In this document: positions 30,568 to 39,221 of the stretch, in pieces
How positions within the stretch are numbered: the first letter of the stretch is position 1
Layout of the letters: each line of letters begins with the position of its first letter
NCBI GenBank assembly: GCA_016933025.1
Contig: JAFGBT010000009.1
Location: 124,001 to 188,000, forward strand
DNA: 64,000 bases
Reading direction: 5' to 3'
Source: Spirochaetota bacterium
Lineage (GTDB): Bacteria; Spirochaetota; UBA4802; UBA5550
Position numbers and translations under genes: made by a program
The notes under the pieces: model-generated
What the model was told of the DNA's origin: nothing
The model's input: only the letters and a program-made list of their open reading frames with translations
Database searches by the model: none

Positions 30568-31620
30568 CTAAAACTGAAACCGCGTTCCCACCTGGACGTT
30601 TATATCTTCGCCGTTGCTGATATTGAGCATGCTCTCCAGCGATATCTTGAGGATCCAGAGATTTATTTCGAGACCCGCTATGAGGAGACCCATGAATCCC
30701 CTCGGGTGACCGGAATAACTTGCCTTGGCCCTGATCAAACCGAGGGGACTCCCCGACGGCGTTCCCAGCAGGGGGTTCGTCACATACCCGATCCCCGATC
30801 CTTCGAGATTGGTAGAACCCCAGGTCAGCGCCATGCCGAGGCCGGCATATATATCAAACAGCCAGAGAAAATCGAAGTAGACGATCGCCTGGGCGTTCGC
30901 GGCCAGCATCCTCCACTTGAGATTGAAATTGTAATATGCCGTAAAATCCAGGTTAAAGTAACCGCCCGGTGGATTGATAAAAACATTGCCGATGTTGTGC
31001 TTGTACTCCCCGTTGATCCCCATGATGCCTTCCATATAATCAACGCCCGCGCTGATCGTGAAGCCGCCGAATCCGAGCAGATACGGAAGTATCGATTTCT
31101 TCTTTATGAGATTTTTCCTTATCTTCCCCCCGAACGAATAAATATTGAATTTGCTCAGCTTCGCCGTTTTTTCGTTGAGCGGCGGTTTCCACATCGCATC
31201 GCTTAATATCATCACTTTGGCGAGTATGTCAAAGCCGCCCGTCAGACCGAAACCGAAGCTGAGCGCCGGATTTGGCGCGTAGGCTGGGTACACGCTTTCT
31301 TCCCGCGGAATGGCCTCATTATAATATTCCATGTTCGCACAGCCTATCGCTACCGAAGCGCCGAAAAACATATGCGGGAACTTACCGAGGTACGCGTCGC
31401 CGATCGGGTAGCCGCCGACGTTCGCCATGGCAAACGCTTCCGGATAATTTCTGAAGTTCCTGCCAACCACGTTATCGAGATCGCTGACGACCGAGAGCAG
31501 GCCGGGTAACGGAATACCAGGTACGCCGGATGTATCGACAAAAATCCATGAATAAGCGGGAAGCTCCAGGAGGCAGAAAAGTATAGTGGCCGTTAATGCC
31601 GTTATTATTATGCGCTTCAT
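30568..31620 (-). CDS. predicted outer-membrane beta-barrel protein
   Basis: The 350-residue product has a signal peptide (residues 1-23, ending LPAYSW) and alternating Gly/aromatic strands (LSFGFGLTGGFDIL, YFNLDFTAYYNFNLKWRM, DFLWLFDIYAGLGMALTWG). The C terminus INVQVGTRFQF ends in Phe, the barrel signal recognised by BAM. No catalytic or transport motif is recognised. A weak hairpin lies downstream at 30539-30560. Its upstream neighbour is map, more than 200 bases away, so it is probably a single-gene unit. Confidence 0.72.
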   Translation of the reverse strand: MKRIIITALTATILFCLLELPAYSWIFVDTSGVPGIPLPGLLSVVSDLDNVVGRNFRNYPEAFAMANVGGYPIGDAYLGKFPHMFFGASVAIGCANMEYYNEAIPREESVYPAYAPNPALSFGFGLTGGFDILAKVMILSDAMWKPPLNEKTAKLSKFNIYSFGGKIRKNLIKKKSILPYLLGFGGFTISAGVDYMEGIMGINGEYKHNIGNVFINPPGGYFNLDFTAYYNFNLKWRMLAANAQAIVYFDFLWLFDIYAGLGMALTWGSTNLEGSGIGYVTNPLLGTPSGSPLGLIRAKASYSGHPRGFMGLLIAGLEINLWILKISLESMLNISNGEDINVQVGTRFQF

Positions 31621-31842
31621 ATAGTATCCCGCGTAACAGCTATGTCTATTGTCGGCAAAAACTCCACTGAATTCCAGACTAAAACCATTTTCGAAGCGGC
31701 CATGTGAATCGAGTTATAACTATACGTTTACTCCTAAAATACTAACCTAAGAATACAAATTGAAGGATATTTTGTCAATGAATAACTTAAATTATAGCAG
31801 GTTTGCAGCCGAAGGTTGATTACGGGAACAGAAAAAAGCCTT

Positions 31843-32601
31843 TTATGCGGTGAGGACCATCGGGCCATTTTCGGTTATCGCCACGGTATGTTCATAATGG
31901 GCCGAAAGACTGCCATCGGCCGTTACAGCGGTCCATCCATCATCCATAAGCCGCACCGCGTGACCTCCCCCGTTGACCATCGGCTCTACGGCGAGGACAA
32001 GGCCCGGCTCGAGAATGAGGCCGGTCCCCTTTCTGCCGTAGTGTGGAACGGCAGGCGGCTCGTGGAGCGCAAATCCCACGCCATGCCCGGTATAATTTCT
32101 GACCACACTGAACCCCGCCGACTCGACGCATGTCTGAATCGCATGGCCGATATCGCCGAGCCGGTTTCCGGGCCTCATCACCCCGATGCCTCTGATGAGC
32201 GATTCGCGCGTGGTGTCCGCGAGCCGCCGCGCGTCATCTGTTATCCTTCCCACCTCGAAGGTCCGACAGGCGTCGCTGAAAAAACCGTTCAACACCACGC
32301 CGATATCGATTTTCACGAGATCGCCGTTCTGAATTTTCACCTTTCTGGAAGGGACGCCGTGCACCACCTCGCTATTTATGGATATGCATGACGCCGCGCT
32401 GTAGCCGGGGACAGTCTTGAAGGCAGGCCTTCCCTTCTGCTTGATGATCATCGACTCGATCATCCTGTCGACGTCCCATGTGGAGATGTCGGATAGAGAC
32501 ATCCGGGATATTTTTTTAAATATGCCCGCGATGATGGCCCCGGAGTCCCTGATCCTCCGGATGTCGTCGGGAGACTTAATCCGTATTCGTCTGCTTCTCA
32601 T
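31843..32601 (-). CDS. map: type I methionine aminopeptidase
   Basis: The enzyme removes the N-terminal Met from nascent proteins. Of its 252 residues, metal ligands are visible in VKIDIGVVLNGFFSDACRTF (Asp pair), NYTGHGVGFALHEPP (His), AVEPMVNGG (Glu) and YEHTVAITENGP (Glu). ATG 32601 is chosen because the upstream open frame to 32820 overlaps recA and its Arg-rich translation is a recA shadow; the chosen start gives the normal length (MRSRRIRIKSPDDIRRIRDSG). It lies 38 bases after recA and is probably co-transcribed with it. Confidence 0.95.
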   Translation of the reverse strand: MRSRRIRIKSPDDIRRIRDSGAIIAGIFKKISRMSLSDISTWDVDRMIESMIIKQKGRPAFKTVPGYSAASCISINSEVVHGVPSRKVKIQNGDLVKIDIGVVLNGFFSDACRTFEVGRITDDARRLADTTRESLIRGIGVMRPGNRLGDIGHAIQTCVESAGFSVVRNYTGHGVGFALHEPPAVPHYGRKGTGLILEPGLVLAVEPMVNGGGHAVRLMDDGWTAVTADGSLSAHYEHTVAITENGPMVLTA

Positions 32602-32639
32602 GCCGGGCGGCCGGCCCTTTCCCCTTTCAGCCCCAACGC

Positions 32640-33701
32640 CTATGCTTCGGCGGCCTTGTCGCCCTCGGAGGTTTTGCCGTTTTCCCTCTCGCCGTCCGCA
32701 AGGCCCGCGACCGCTCTTATCTTCCTCTCGATCTCGGATGATACGGCTGGGTTGTCCCCGAGATACCTTTTCGCATTCTCGCGTCCCTGCCCGATCCTTT
32801 CGTCGCCGTAGGAAAACCATGTACCCGATTTCCTGATGATCTCGAACCGCACGCCCAGGTCGAGGATGTCGCCGGCCCGCGAGATGCCGGAATCGTACAT
32901 GATATCGAATTCCGCCTGCCGGAAGGGCGGCGCCACCTTGTTCTTCACCACCTTGACCCTGACCCTGTTGCCGATCGCCTCCTCCCCGGACTTCAGGGTC
33001 TCAATCCTCCTGATGTCGAGACGGACCGATGAATAAAATTTGAGGGCATTGCCGCCGGTGGTCGTCTCGGGCGAGCCGAACATGACACCGATTTTCATCC
33101 GTATCTGGTTTATGAAGATGACAGAGGTCTTTGACTTTGAAATGACCGCCGTGAGTTTCCTGAGCGCCTGGCTCATGAGCCTGGCCTGGAGTCCCATGTG
33201 TGAATCGCCCATGTCGCCGTCTATCTCGGCCTTTGGCACCAGCGCCGCCACCGAGTCAATGACGATGATATCGACCGCGCCGGAGCGGACCAGCGCTTCG
33301 ACGATTTCAAGCGCTTCTTCCCCCGTGTCAGGCTGGGAAACCAGGAGTTCGTCGGTCTTTACGCCAAGCTTGGAGGCGTAGGCCGGGTCCAGGGCGTGCT
33401 CCGCGTCGATGAACGCGGCCACACCCCCCTGCTTTTGCGCCTCGGCAACGACATGGAGGGTAAGAGTGGTCTTTCCGGAAGACTCCGGGCCGTATATCTC
33501 TACAACCCTGCCGCGCGGCACACCGCCGATGCCGAGGGCTATGTCCAGCTCGAGCGAGCCGGTCGATATCGCCTCGACCTGGACGATCTTGTTATCGTCG
33601 CCCAGCCTCATGATTGAGCCCTTGCCGAACTGCTTCTCTATCTGCATGATAGCCGATTCAAGCGCCTGGGCCTTCTGGTTTGTTTCTTTCTGGTCGGACA
33701 T
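32640..33701 (-). CDS. recA: recombinase RecA
   Basis: RecA forms the presynaptic filament in homologous recombination and triggers LexA cleavage. The 353 residues carry Walker [11 protein letters not shown] (about 67-76), Walker [15 protein letters not shown], loop L1/L2 regions around MSQALRKLT and [24 protein letters not shown], and an acidic-rich C-terminal tail. The ribosome site AAGGAGG is seven bases before ATG 33701. A perfect TATAAT (complement of 33742-33747) lies upstream; no LexA box was recognised by eye. Confidence 0.98.
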   Translation of the reverse strand: MSDQKETNQKAQALESAIMQIEKQFGKGSIMRLGDDNKIVQVEAISTGSLELDIALGIGGVPRGRVVEIYGPESSGKTTLTLHVVAEAQKQGGVAAFIDAEHALDPAYASKLGVKTDELLVSQPDTGEEALEIVEALVRSGAVDIIVIDSVAALVPKAEIDGDMGDSHMGLQARLMSQALRKLTAVISKSKTSVIFINQIRMKIGVMFGSPETTTGGNALKFYSSVRLDIRRIETLKSGEEAIGNRVRVKVVKNKVAPPFRQAEFDIMYDSGISRAGDILDLGVRFEIIRKSGTWFSYGDERIGQGRENAKRYLGDNPAVSSEIERKIRAVAGLADGERENGKTSEGDKAAEA

Positions 33702-34027
33702 GATGCCTCCTTGATAGTGTGATGATTTCGATTGTTATATGATTATACGAACAGGATGACCATATAAGTAAATCTTATGTCTCATAATTTTGTAAAGTAC
33801 AAAAAAAATTAATATATGGCCGGCAGGATTATGTCAAGTAAAAAATACTATATTTTTGTTAAGTATATTCATTTTTTTATTTATAACACATGGGTAATTA
33901 GACAGACCGGAGTCCGGATATGCACTCTCATCTCACAGCCCTGCTGTCTTTATGGCACACAGGACTCAATGAGCGCAATAAATCACCCTCTCCGCACGCA
34001 TGCTCATGCGGAAGAATGGCCCAATGC
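33702..34027. promoter_or_regulatory. AT-rich gap holding the recA promoter
   Basis: The minus-strand TATAAT at 33747-33742 is a consensus -10 for recA; the -35 candidate (TACTTA) is weak. The rest is AT-rich with runs of A and T. At 33995-34014 there is an imperfect hairpin (CCGCACG/CGCATGCGG region) that could end the three-repeat gene. No gene is seen. Confidence 0.5.
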
Positions 34028-34264
34028 TCAGTGCATATTCCTGTTATCCGGATGAATGAAGCTCGCGAACACGTCCCCCTCGTCAATGTGCTTCATGATA
34101 TCCCGCTCATGTTCATGCTTTTGCTCTTGAGGGATAAAGCTCGCGAAAACATCCCCTTCATCAACATGCTTTGGAGCGTCAGGCATATTTTCATACCGGC
34201 TCTCAGGATGCATGAAACTGGCAAAAACATCCCCTTCGTCAATATGATGCGTGATGTTACTCAT
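34028..34264 (-). CDS. small protein made of three 26-residue repeats, unknown function
   Basis: This is a 78-residue protein of exactly three 26-residue units. The core DEGDVFASF recurs at residues 9, 35 and 61, each preceded by His-Ile/Val and twice followed by Ile/Met-His-Pro. The spacers are rich in Asp, Glu, His, Asn and Lys. It has no cysteine, membrane span or signal peptide. Start 34264 is firm: GGAGG lies eight bases upstream, which also argues that it is expressed; an in-frame GTG at 34273 overlaps that ribosome site. The repeats are conserved in DNA as well as protein. It stands alone between recA and a rhodanese lipoprotein. I do not recognise the family; a binding-repeat or precursor-peptide role is possible. 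Confidence 0.75.
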   Translation of the reverse strand: MSNITHHIDEGDVFASFMHPESRYENMPDAPKHVDEGDVFASFIPQEQKHEHERDIMKHIDEGDVFASFIHPDNRNMH

Positions 34265-34396
34265 TGCATTCACCTCCCCTCTGCTCTATAATTAATATAA
34301 ACAGGCTGAGGTGATGAAACAATTTTTTTAGTGATGCTTGGCGATCGAAAATATCCCGAGGCCGATTTTTCACCCCTATTGATATTGCCTTACGCG

Positions 34397-34810
34397 CTAC
34401 TCTGACACCGGTTCGTGTACCTTGAAATAGCGGTAAGTGGCCCCCCAGTTCATAATCCGCGTATAACCCGCCTTTTCGAGCCTCTTGATCACCAGCTGGG
34501 CCCTGCCTCCGGTTTCGCATGTGACGATAAGATACTGGGTTTTCGGTAATTCTGACAACCTGTCCATGATCTGGCTGGAAGGAAAATTTCTGGCAGTAGG
34601 AATGTGCGCCTTTTTAAAGGCGGACTCGGGCCTGACATCGACGATCCATATGTCATTTTTTGGCTTGTCCACCAACTCCTTCAATTTTATCGGCTCAAGG
34701 TACTGCTTCAGAATTGCGCCGTCAGCGGCCGTGTACCCCTCGAACATGCTGCAACCGGTAAAAACCGCAACGATGGATAGAAAGAATGCGAACATGATTG
34801 CTTTTTTCAT
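34397..34810 (-). CDS. rhodanese-domain lipoprotein
   Basis: The 137 residues comprise a lipoprotein signal (MKKAIMFAFFLSIVAVFTGC) and a single rhodanese domain. It shows IWIVDVRPESAFKKAHIPTA (the DVR and H-I-P motifs) and the active loop VTCETGGRAQ, whose cysteine would carry persulfide. It should be tethered in the periplasm and could handle sulfane sulfur. The stop is 132 bases before the start region of the three-repeat gene; both run on the minus strand, so co-transcription is possible. Confidence 0.88.
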   Translation of the reverse strand: MKKAIMFAFFLSIVAVFTGCSMFEGYTAADGAILKQYLEPIKLKELVDKPKNDIWIVDVRPESAFKKAHIPTARNFPSSQIMDRLSELPKTQYLIVTCETGGRAQLVIKRLEKAGYTRIMNWGATYRYFKVHEPVSE

Positions 34811-34977
34811 TTATTGTTCCTCCCCATGCTGGTATAGAGAAAATCACAGCTGGCACAGCCTGCACGGCACATAGCCCGGGACAGCCGTGCCGGCTTTTTC
34901 GCCAAAAACAAATGGCCCGGAATGTGTAATGATTACACCGGACCATTTAGAAAAGTCAATTATTATAATTTTGAAGC

Positions 34978-35835
34978 CTACTCTACAACCTGCCATTTGA
35001 AGAGAACAGAAACCGCCTCGTGATCCGAAAGCTGGTTCCCATCCTCATCCTTGAAGAGCTCGGTTTCTACCGCGTATTCAGTCGGCGTCAGAATGACCCC
35101 GTCGCTGCTCCTGAAGAGGATCCGGTCAATCCTTGACTCCTGTCCGCAGGCAAGATACCGGCACGAGTCGGTCATATGGGCGTCGTTCAGTATCCGTTCC
35201 AGCTGGGCGACATCGGCGGCCGAGCCGCCGAGATTCCAATCACCGCCGATGAGAACGGCATTGCCCGCGGAGTTCGCGAGAACATAGTTGATGAGCTGAG
35301 TCATGCCGATCTCCCTCGCTTCAAGGTCACCTTCAGCGCTCCCCGCATCCATGTGCAGGTCATATATGTCGACGAACACGCCGTCGGCTATTTCATGCCT
35401 GGCGAAGGTGAAGCCCTTGGGGGTGAGGCAGTCGCTCGCGGCGTCCAGATAGCCGTTGCACGCGTCCCAGGTTATCCTTTCAAAATCCGTGAAGGGACAG
35501 TAGGAGAACGCGTTCAACCCGTCGCCGAGAGTGCCGTGAAAATAATCGTGCTCGGTTTCGTAGGGATGGTCGTCCCCGGTTTGCAGATTTATATGATACG
35601 CGAAGTCTTCCTGCACAAGCACAATGTCGAAGTTGTTCAGCTTCGGGGCGATGAGCGGCATATTTGTCTGCGGGTGGCTTGATGAAAGCCCCTCCGGAAG
35701 GCCCGCGACATTATACGTGAGCACGCTGAATTCATTCTCCCCCGTCACTTTTTCATACGCCGGCGCGCCGGCAGTGCAGGCGGTAATGCAGCCGATTAAC
35801 CATACAACCAGTCCAGCAAAAATTATCTTTTTCAT
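34978..35835 (-). CDS. DNase I/sphingomyelinase-fold phosphodiesterase lipoprotein
   Basis: The 285-residue secreted protein has a lipoprotein signal (MKKIIFAGLVVWLIGCITAC). The endonuclease/exonuclease/phosphatase fold follows: VLTYNVAGLP, VLVQEDFAYH (metal Glu), DLHMDAG (catalytic His), GGDWNLGG (Asp, Asn), RIDRILFRS, and NQLSDHEAVSVLF (final Asp-His). All catalytic residues are present. This pattern fits neutral sphingomyelinases and secreted nucleases alike; pathogenic leptospires have sphingomyelinases of this fold, but the substrate here is not determinable from sequence. The preceding intergenic region is AT-rich. Confidence 0.85.
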   Translation of the reverse strand: MKKIIFAGLVVWLIGCITACTAGAPAYEKVTGENEFSVLTYNVAGLPEGLSSSHPQTNMPLIAPKLNNFDIVLVQEDFAYHINLQTGDDHPYETEHDYFHGTLGDGLNAFSYCPFTDFERITWDACNGYLDAASDCLTPKGFTFARHEIADGVFVDIYDLHMDAGSAEGDLEAREIGMTQLINYVLANSAGNAVLIGGDWNLGGSAADVAQLERILNDAHMTDSCRYLACGQESRIDRILFRSSDGVILTPTEYAVETELFKDEDGNQLSDHEAVSVLFKWQVVE

Positions 35836-36137
35836 AAGACCCTCGAATAATATATATTATAAATTCCCGTACTGCAGATATTATAATATATATTGAAATA
35901 ATTACAATCGTCCGGTCATTTCCAATTTAATTTGTAAGTAATAAAACCAGGATTGATTTTATATTATCTTTGAACAAATCATAAGAAATGTCAATAGAAA
36001 AATGTCGTCCTGCTGTGCTATACTGCTGATAATAAAGGGCCGTTATGCATGTATTAAACGGACTGCCTGGAAGGAATTTCCCCGCAAAACTGACGGAACA
36101 GCCTATTTTAACCGGCACATCACTCCATCCTCTCCGG
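35836..36137. other. gene-free AT-rich gap
   Basis: These 302 bases lie between the phosphodiesterase start and the CoA-transferase stop. The first 130 are very AT-rich with TATA-like runs and should hold the phosphodiesterase promoter. No ORF, hairpin or repeat stands out. Confidence 0.5.
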
Positions 36138-36932
36138 CTACTGTTTCGCTCCCGGCATGCTGATGAACACCCCGAGCGGGTCCACCTCGTTCCGCAGCAG
36201 CGCCAGGATCTCAGCCGACGGGGCGGGCGTCACGGGAATCTCGCCGTCAGGCTTGAGCAGCTCGAACCCTGTCGCCATCTGCGCCAGGCCGAGGGAGACG
36301 CCCGGATTCAGCGACTTGACCCGCATCCGCTTGCTCACCGGCTCGAAGTCGTACACGCCCGCGTTGGTCACGACCGCGACGGGCCCCTCACCGAGGAGGC
36401 CGGCCTTTTTCCGGGAATCGCCGCCTTCAAGGAAACCGACCGAGGTGATGAAATCCACCTTTTCAACAAACTTGTCCGGCGACTGTATACCGACGAGCAC
36501 CATCTTCTCTGACAGCGACGAGAGGTCGTTGTTGCCGCCGGAGCCGGTGAGACGCACCTTCGGCTTAAGGAGGTCCGTGCCTATCATGTGCGTGTTGATG
36601 TTCCCGTACCTGTCTATCTGGGCGAAGCCGAGGAAACCGATATCGACATACCCGTTGTAGGCCTGCCCGAACGAATAGGACATCTCCAGGATTATCGGCG
36701 ACTTCCGCCACGTGAAGGGCCCCCCCACCGACCAGGGCATGCCGCCCTCGAGGGGGTCCTGGGCGCCGGATTCGTAGACCAGAGTAATATTGGGCGCGTG
36801 CGTCTTTCTCGCGAGGATCGCCGCCACCATCGGGAGGCCGGTGCCGACGTAAACCACCTGATGGTCCTCAATCTGCATGGCAAGACTGTACGCCACCATT
36901 TCGAGGGGATTGGCCGGTTTTATTTCCGTCAT
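36138..36932 (-). CDS. CoA-transferase family I, beta subunit (GctB-like)
   Basis: The 264-residue subunit pairs with the upstream gene. Motifs are VVYVGTGLPMVAAILARKTHAPNI, the catalytic-Glu segment LVYESGAQDP (Glu forms the CoA thioester), GFLGFAQIDRYGNINTHMIG and LTGSGGNND. These fit the glutaconate/acyl-CoA-transferase beta family. It starts 39 bases after the alpha subunit gene. No dehydratase or decarboxylase gene is adjacent, so the acyl substrate is unknown. Confidence 0.88.
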   Translation of the reverse strand: MTEIKPANPLEMVAYSLAMQIEDHQVVYVGTGLPMVAAILARKTHAPNITLVYESGAQDPLEGGMPWSVGGPFTWRKSPIILEMSYSFGQAYNGYVDIGFLGFAQIDRYGNINTHMIGTDLLKPKVRLTGSGGNNDLSSLSEKMVLVGIQSPDKFVEKVDFITSVGFLEGGDSRKKAGLLGEGPVAVVTNAGVYDFEPVSKRMRVKSLNPGVSLGLAQMATGFELLKPDGEIPVTPAPSAEILALLRNEVDPLGVFISMPGAKQ

Positions 36933-36971
36933 GGCCTGGTGCCTCCTTTATAACATGATGACCGTTCCCGG

Positions 36972-38072
36972 TCAGTAGTAAATTCCCGTTTCGGTTTCAA
37001 GCGTTTTGAATTCCTTGTAGGAGAAATCGACGCCGAGGTCTTCATTGTCGTACTCTTCGGCTTTCGTAATTTTACGGGAATTCGCGATCCACCTGGCGCC
37101 TCCCAGTTTCTCTATAAAATCGAACTGGTCCCTGGAGGAAAAGACCCAGTATTCGAAGAACTCTTCTATGTTCTCGTCGGAGAGGCATGCCCACCGCATC
37201 AGCTTTTCCCACCACTGGCGCGACCAGTAGTAACAGCCGGGCATGCTGCCGGGCGCGGCGCCGTAGGGGAGCTCCACCACCGCGTCGACGCAGGTGAAAG
37301 GGATCACCACGCCCTTGTTATTGCTCCTGATGTCCCCCGGCGGGACGATCTCCTCCGCGGTAATAATGAGCCGCCGCGCGGCCGCCGCCAGCGCGATGTC
37401 GTTTATCGGCGGGCCGTACATGCGCGCGTTCCCGAACCTGTCGGCCGTCTGGACATGGATGACGGCGATGTCCGGGTAGAGCGCCGGCACGAAGACCGCC
37501 GGGTCCGGGTCGGAGCGCATCGGGTTCTGCATCACTTTCGTGTAGGGATTGTACCTTAAAATGTCAGAACCGAGGAGCTGCTTGCTGAAGACGCCGGGCA
37601 CGCCGAGCTGGGCCGCCTTGAAGCCCTGGGCCATCGACCCGTGGCTCCACTCCGACAGGATCCTCGTTTTCCCCTCGATGACCGAGCGGGAATAGGCCCG
37701 GTCGTAGCCCCGCATTTCCGCGCCGGAATAGGAATTGTGAGAACAGGAGCAGACGCCGAAATGGATCATGTAGCTCTGGTTCGAGTTGGGGGAGCCGATC
37801 ATCTGTATCCCCTTCTTCCCCTGCCGCATGATCTCAAAGTAGGCTTGCATGGGCGTCCGCACGTAGCTGAACCCGGTATCGGTCAGGACGTCGCCGTCCC
37901 GGACAAATTCCCCGATCGCCTCCCCGAGGGAGAGCCGCTTGTCACGGTGCGAGCGGTCCTTGTTGATGTGCGCCCGTCGGGCCGATTCGAAATCGACCAG
38001 CGGATCGAGAATTTTCGTGTCGTCAATCCCGAGATTGCGCACCGCCTCTCTATTGTAATCGAACGCACTCAT
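36972..38072 (-). CDS. CoA-transferase family I, alpha subunit (GctA-like)
   Basis: The 366 residues carry SLGEAIGEFVRDGDVLTDTGFSYVRTPMQ at the N-terminal third and IAVIHVQTADRFGNARMYGP, typical of the glutaconate CoA-transferase alpha subunit. Also visible are a long insert around IVPPGDIRSNNKGVVIPF and a terminal region with aromatic-rich helices (FEYWVFSSRDQFDFIEKLGG). It is first in the two-gene unit. Together the pair would transfer CoA between acetyl- or succinyl-CoA and another carboxylate. Confidence 0.88.
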   Translation of the reverse strand: MSAFDYNREAVRNLGIDDTKILDPLVDFESARRAHINKDRSHRDKRLSLGEAIGEFVRDGDVLTDTGFSYVRTPMQAYFEIMRQGKKGIQMIGSPNSNQSYMIHFGVCSCSHNSYSGAEMRGYDRAYSRSVIEGKTRILSEWSHGSMAQGFKAAQLGVPGVFSKQLLGSDILRYNPYTKVMQNPMRSDPDPAVFVPALYPDIAVIHVQTADRFGNARMYGPPINDIALAAAARRLIITAEEIVPPGDIRSNNKGVVIPFTCVDAVVELPYGAAPGSMPGCYYWSRQWWEKLMRWACLSDENIEEFFEYWVFSSRDQFDFIEKLGGARWIANSRKITKAEEYDNEDLGVDFSYKEFKTLETETGIYY

Positions 38073-38304
38073 TGCCGCCTCCGTCTATAGCACGATGTCA
38101 TTAATAATATATCCCCGCAATAGCTTGGCAACAATCCTCGGGACGCGTGATTTTTTCGCCGGATAGCAACAGATATTGTTAGGAAGGGATAGCAAATTTT
38201 GTTACGGCGGGGACCGAGTGGCTGGTTCTAAAATGGAAACAAATCCGGATGTCCGGTAATATTACTAACGCGGTCAAGCAAAAAAGGCCATATGCCATCC
38301 GGCA

Positions 38305-39153
38305 TTAAAAATAGCATGTCATGCCGAGCTTATCCGCGGAGAACGAAAGCCTTACGTCGCCCCTTGCAATTTCCGGCTTCCGCTGATGAAGGACGGGGAT
38401 CAGAATCCCGAAGCAGGCCCCGATGACCGACCCGATGATGGTGTCGCTCCAGAAGTGCTCCCCGGCGAAGACCCTCGAAATGCCGACCAGCGAGGAAGTC
38501 GCCACTGACATCACCCATGCCGCGGGAAGCCATTTACTCTCCGGGTACCTGACGGTGAGGAGGTAGGAGAAGGCGATCGTGGCCGAGAAACATGCTCCGG
38601 CGTGGCCGGAGTAAAACGACCGCCAGTCCCAGGATGAATTGCGCGCCTGCTTGCGCATCAAGGTATACCGGTACATGTAGGGCCGCGCCCTGGGCATCGC
38701 CCCGGCAACGATCTGATTGAACATGGAGGAGACGGCGACCGCCTCCCCCACGATGAGGAAGTCCTCTATCATCCCGCTCCACCCGTATTTGGGCAATTCG
38801 ACGAAGCTCAGGCACATGGTGGCCGCCGGGACCAGGACGCAGCCGATATCGCCCGCCAGGCCCCATCCCGGGAACTGATAGCCGATCACGGGACGGTCCA
38901 TGCTGTTTACCCTGCTGGTATCAAGGTTTGTAATATGGCTGCGCGGCAGAGAGCCTACCAGGATGCGCACTGAAACGGCCGTAAGCGTCGATATGGTTAT
39001 GACCGGCAGGTCAACCTTGAGATTGACAAAAAAGGGCGAGGCCGCCTTCTCTTTTTTCTCTTCTGCCCTCGCCGGGAAGGCGACGGCAAGAAGAAAAAAA
39101 ACCGGGAGCAGCAGACATGAGACTATTTTATTCGGCATAGCAACCACACGCAT
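38305..39153 (-). CDS. PAP2-family phosphatase-like membrane protein, variant motif 1
   Basis: The 282-residue protein has a signal peptide or first helix and several membrane spans. PAP2 motif 2 is YSGHAGACFS and motif 3 is SRVFAGEHFWSDTIIG, both carrying the catalytic histidines. Motif 1 (normally K-x6-RP) reads VAGAMPRARP, lacking the lysine at the usual place, so phosphate binding may differ. Substrates in this family are lipid phosphates such as undecaprenyl pyrophosphate or phosphatidic acid. Start 39153 or 39138 (MPNKIVS) cannot be decided; neither has a strong ribosome site. Confidence 0.8.
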   Translation of the reverse strand: MRVVAMPNKIVSCLLLPVFFLLAVAFPARAEEKKEKAASPFFVNLKVDLPVITISTLTAVSVRILVGSLPRSHITNLDTSRVNSMDRPVIGYQFPGWGLAGDIGCVLVPAATMCLSFVELPKYGWSGMIEDFLIVGEAVAVSSMFNQIVAGAMPRARPYMYRYTLMRKQARNSSWDWRSFYSGHAGACFSATIAFSYLLTVRYPESKWLPAAWVMSVATSSLVGISRVFAGEHFWSDTIIGSVIGACFGILIPVLHQRKPEIARGDVRLSFSADKLGMTCYF

Positions 39154-39221
39154 TATAATTCGATGATCATTTTGAATTTATCAGACGGCGTGTCAAGATA
39201 TATTACCTGCCCCGGCGGCCA

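Noticed and set aside
31843-32820. Longer methionine aminopeptidase with an Arg-rich N-terminal extension
   Set aside because: The extra 73 residues overlap the recA 3' end and read as its shadow. ATG 32601 gives the family's normal N terminus.
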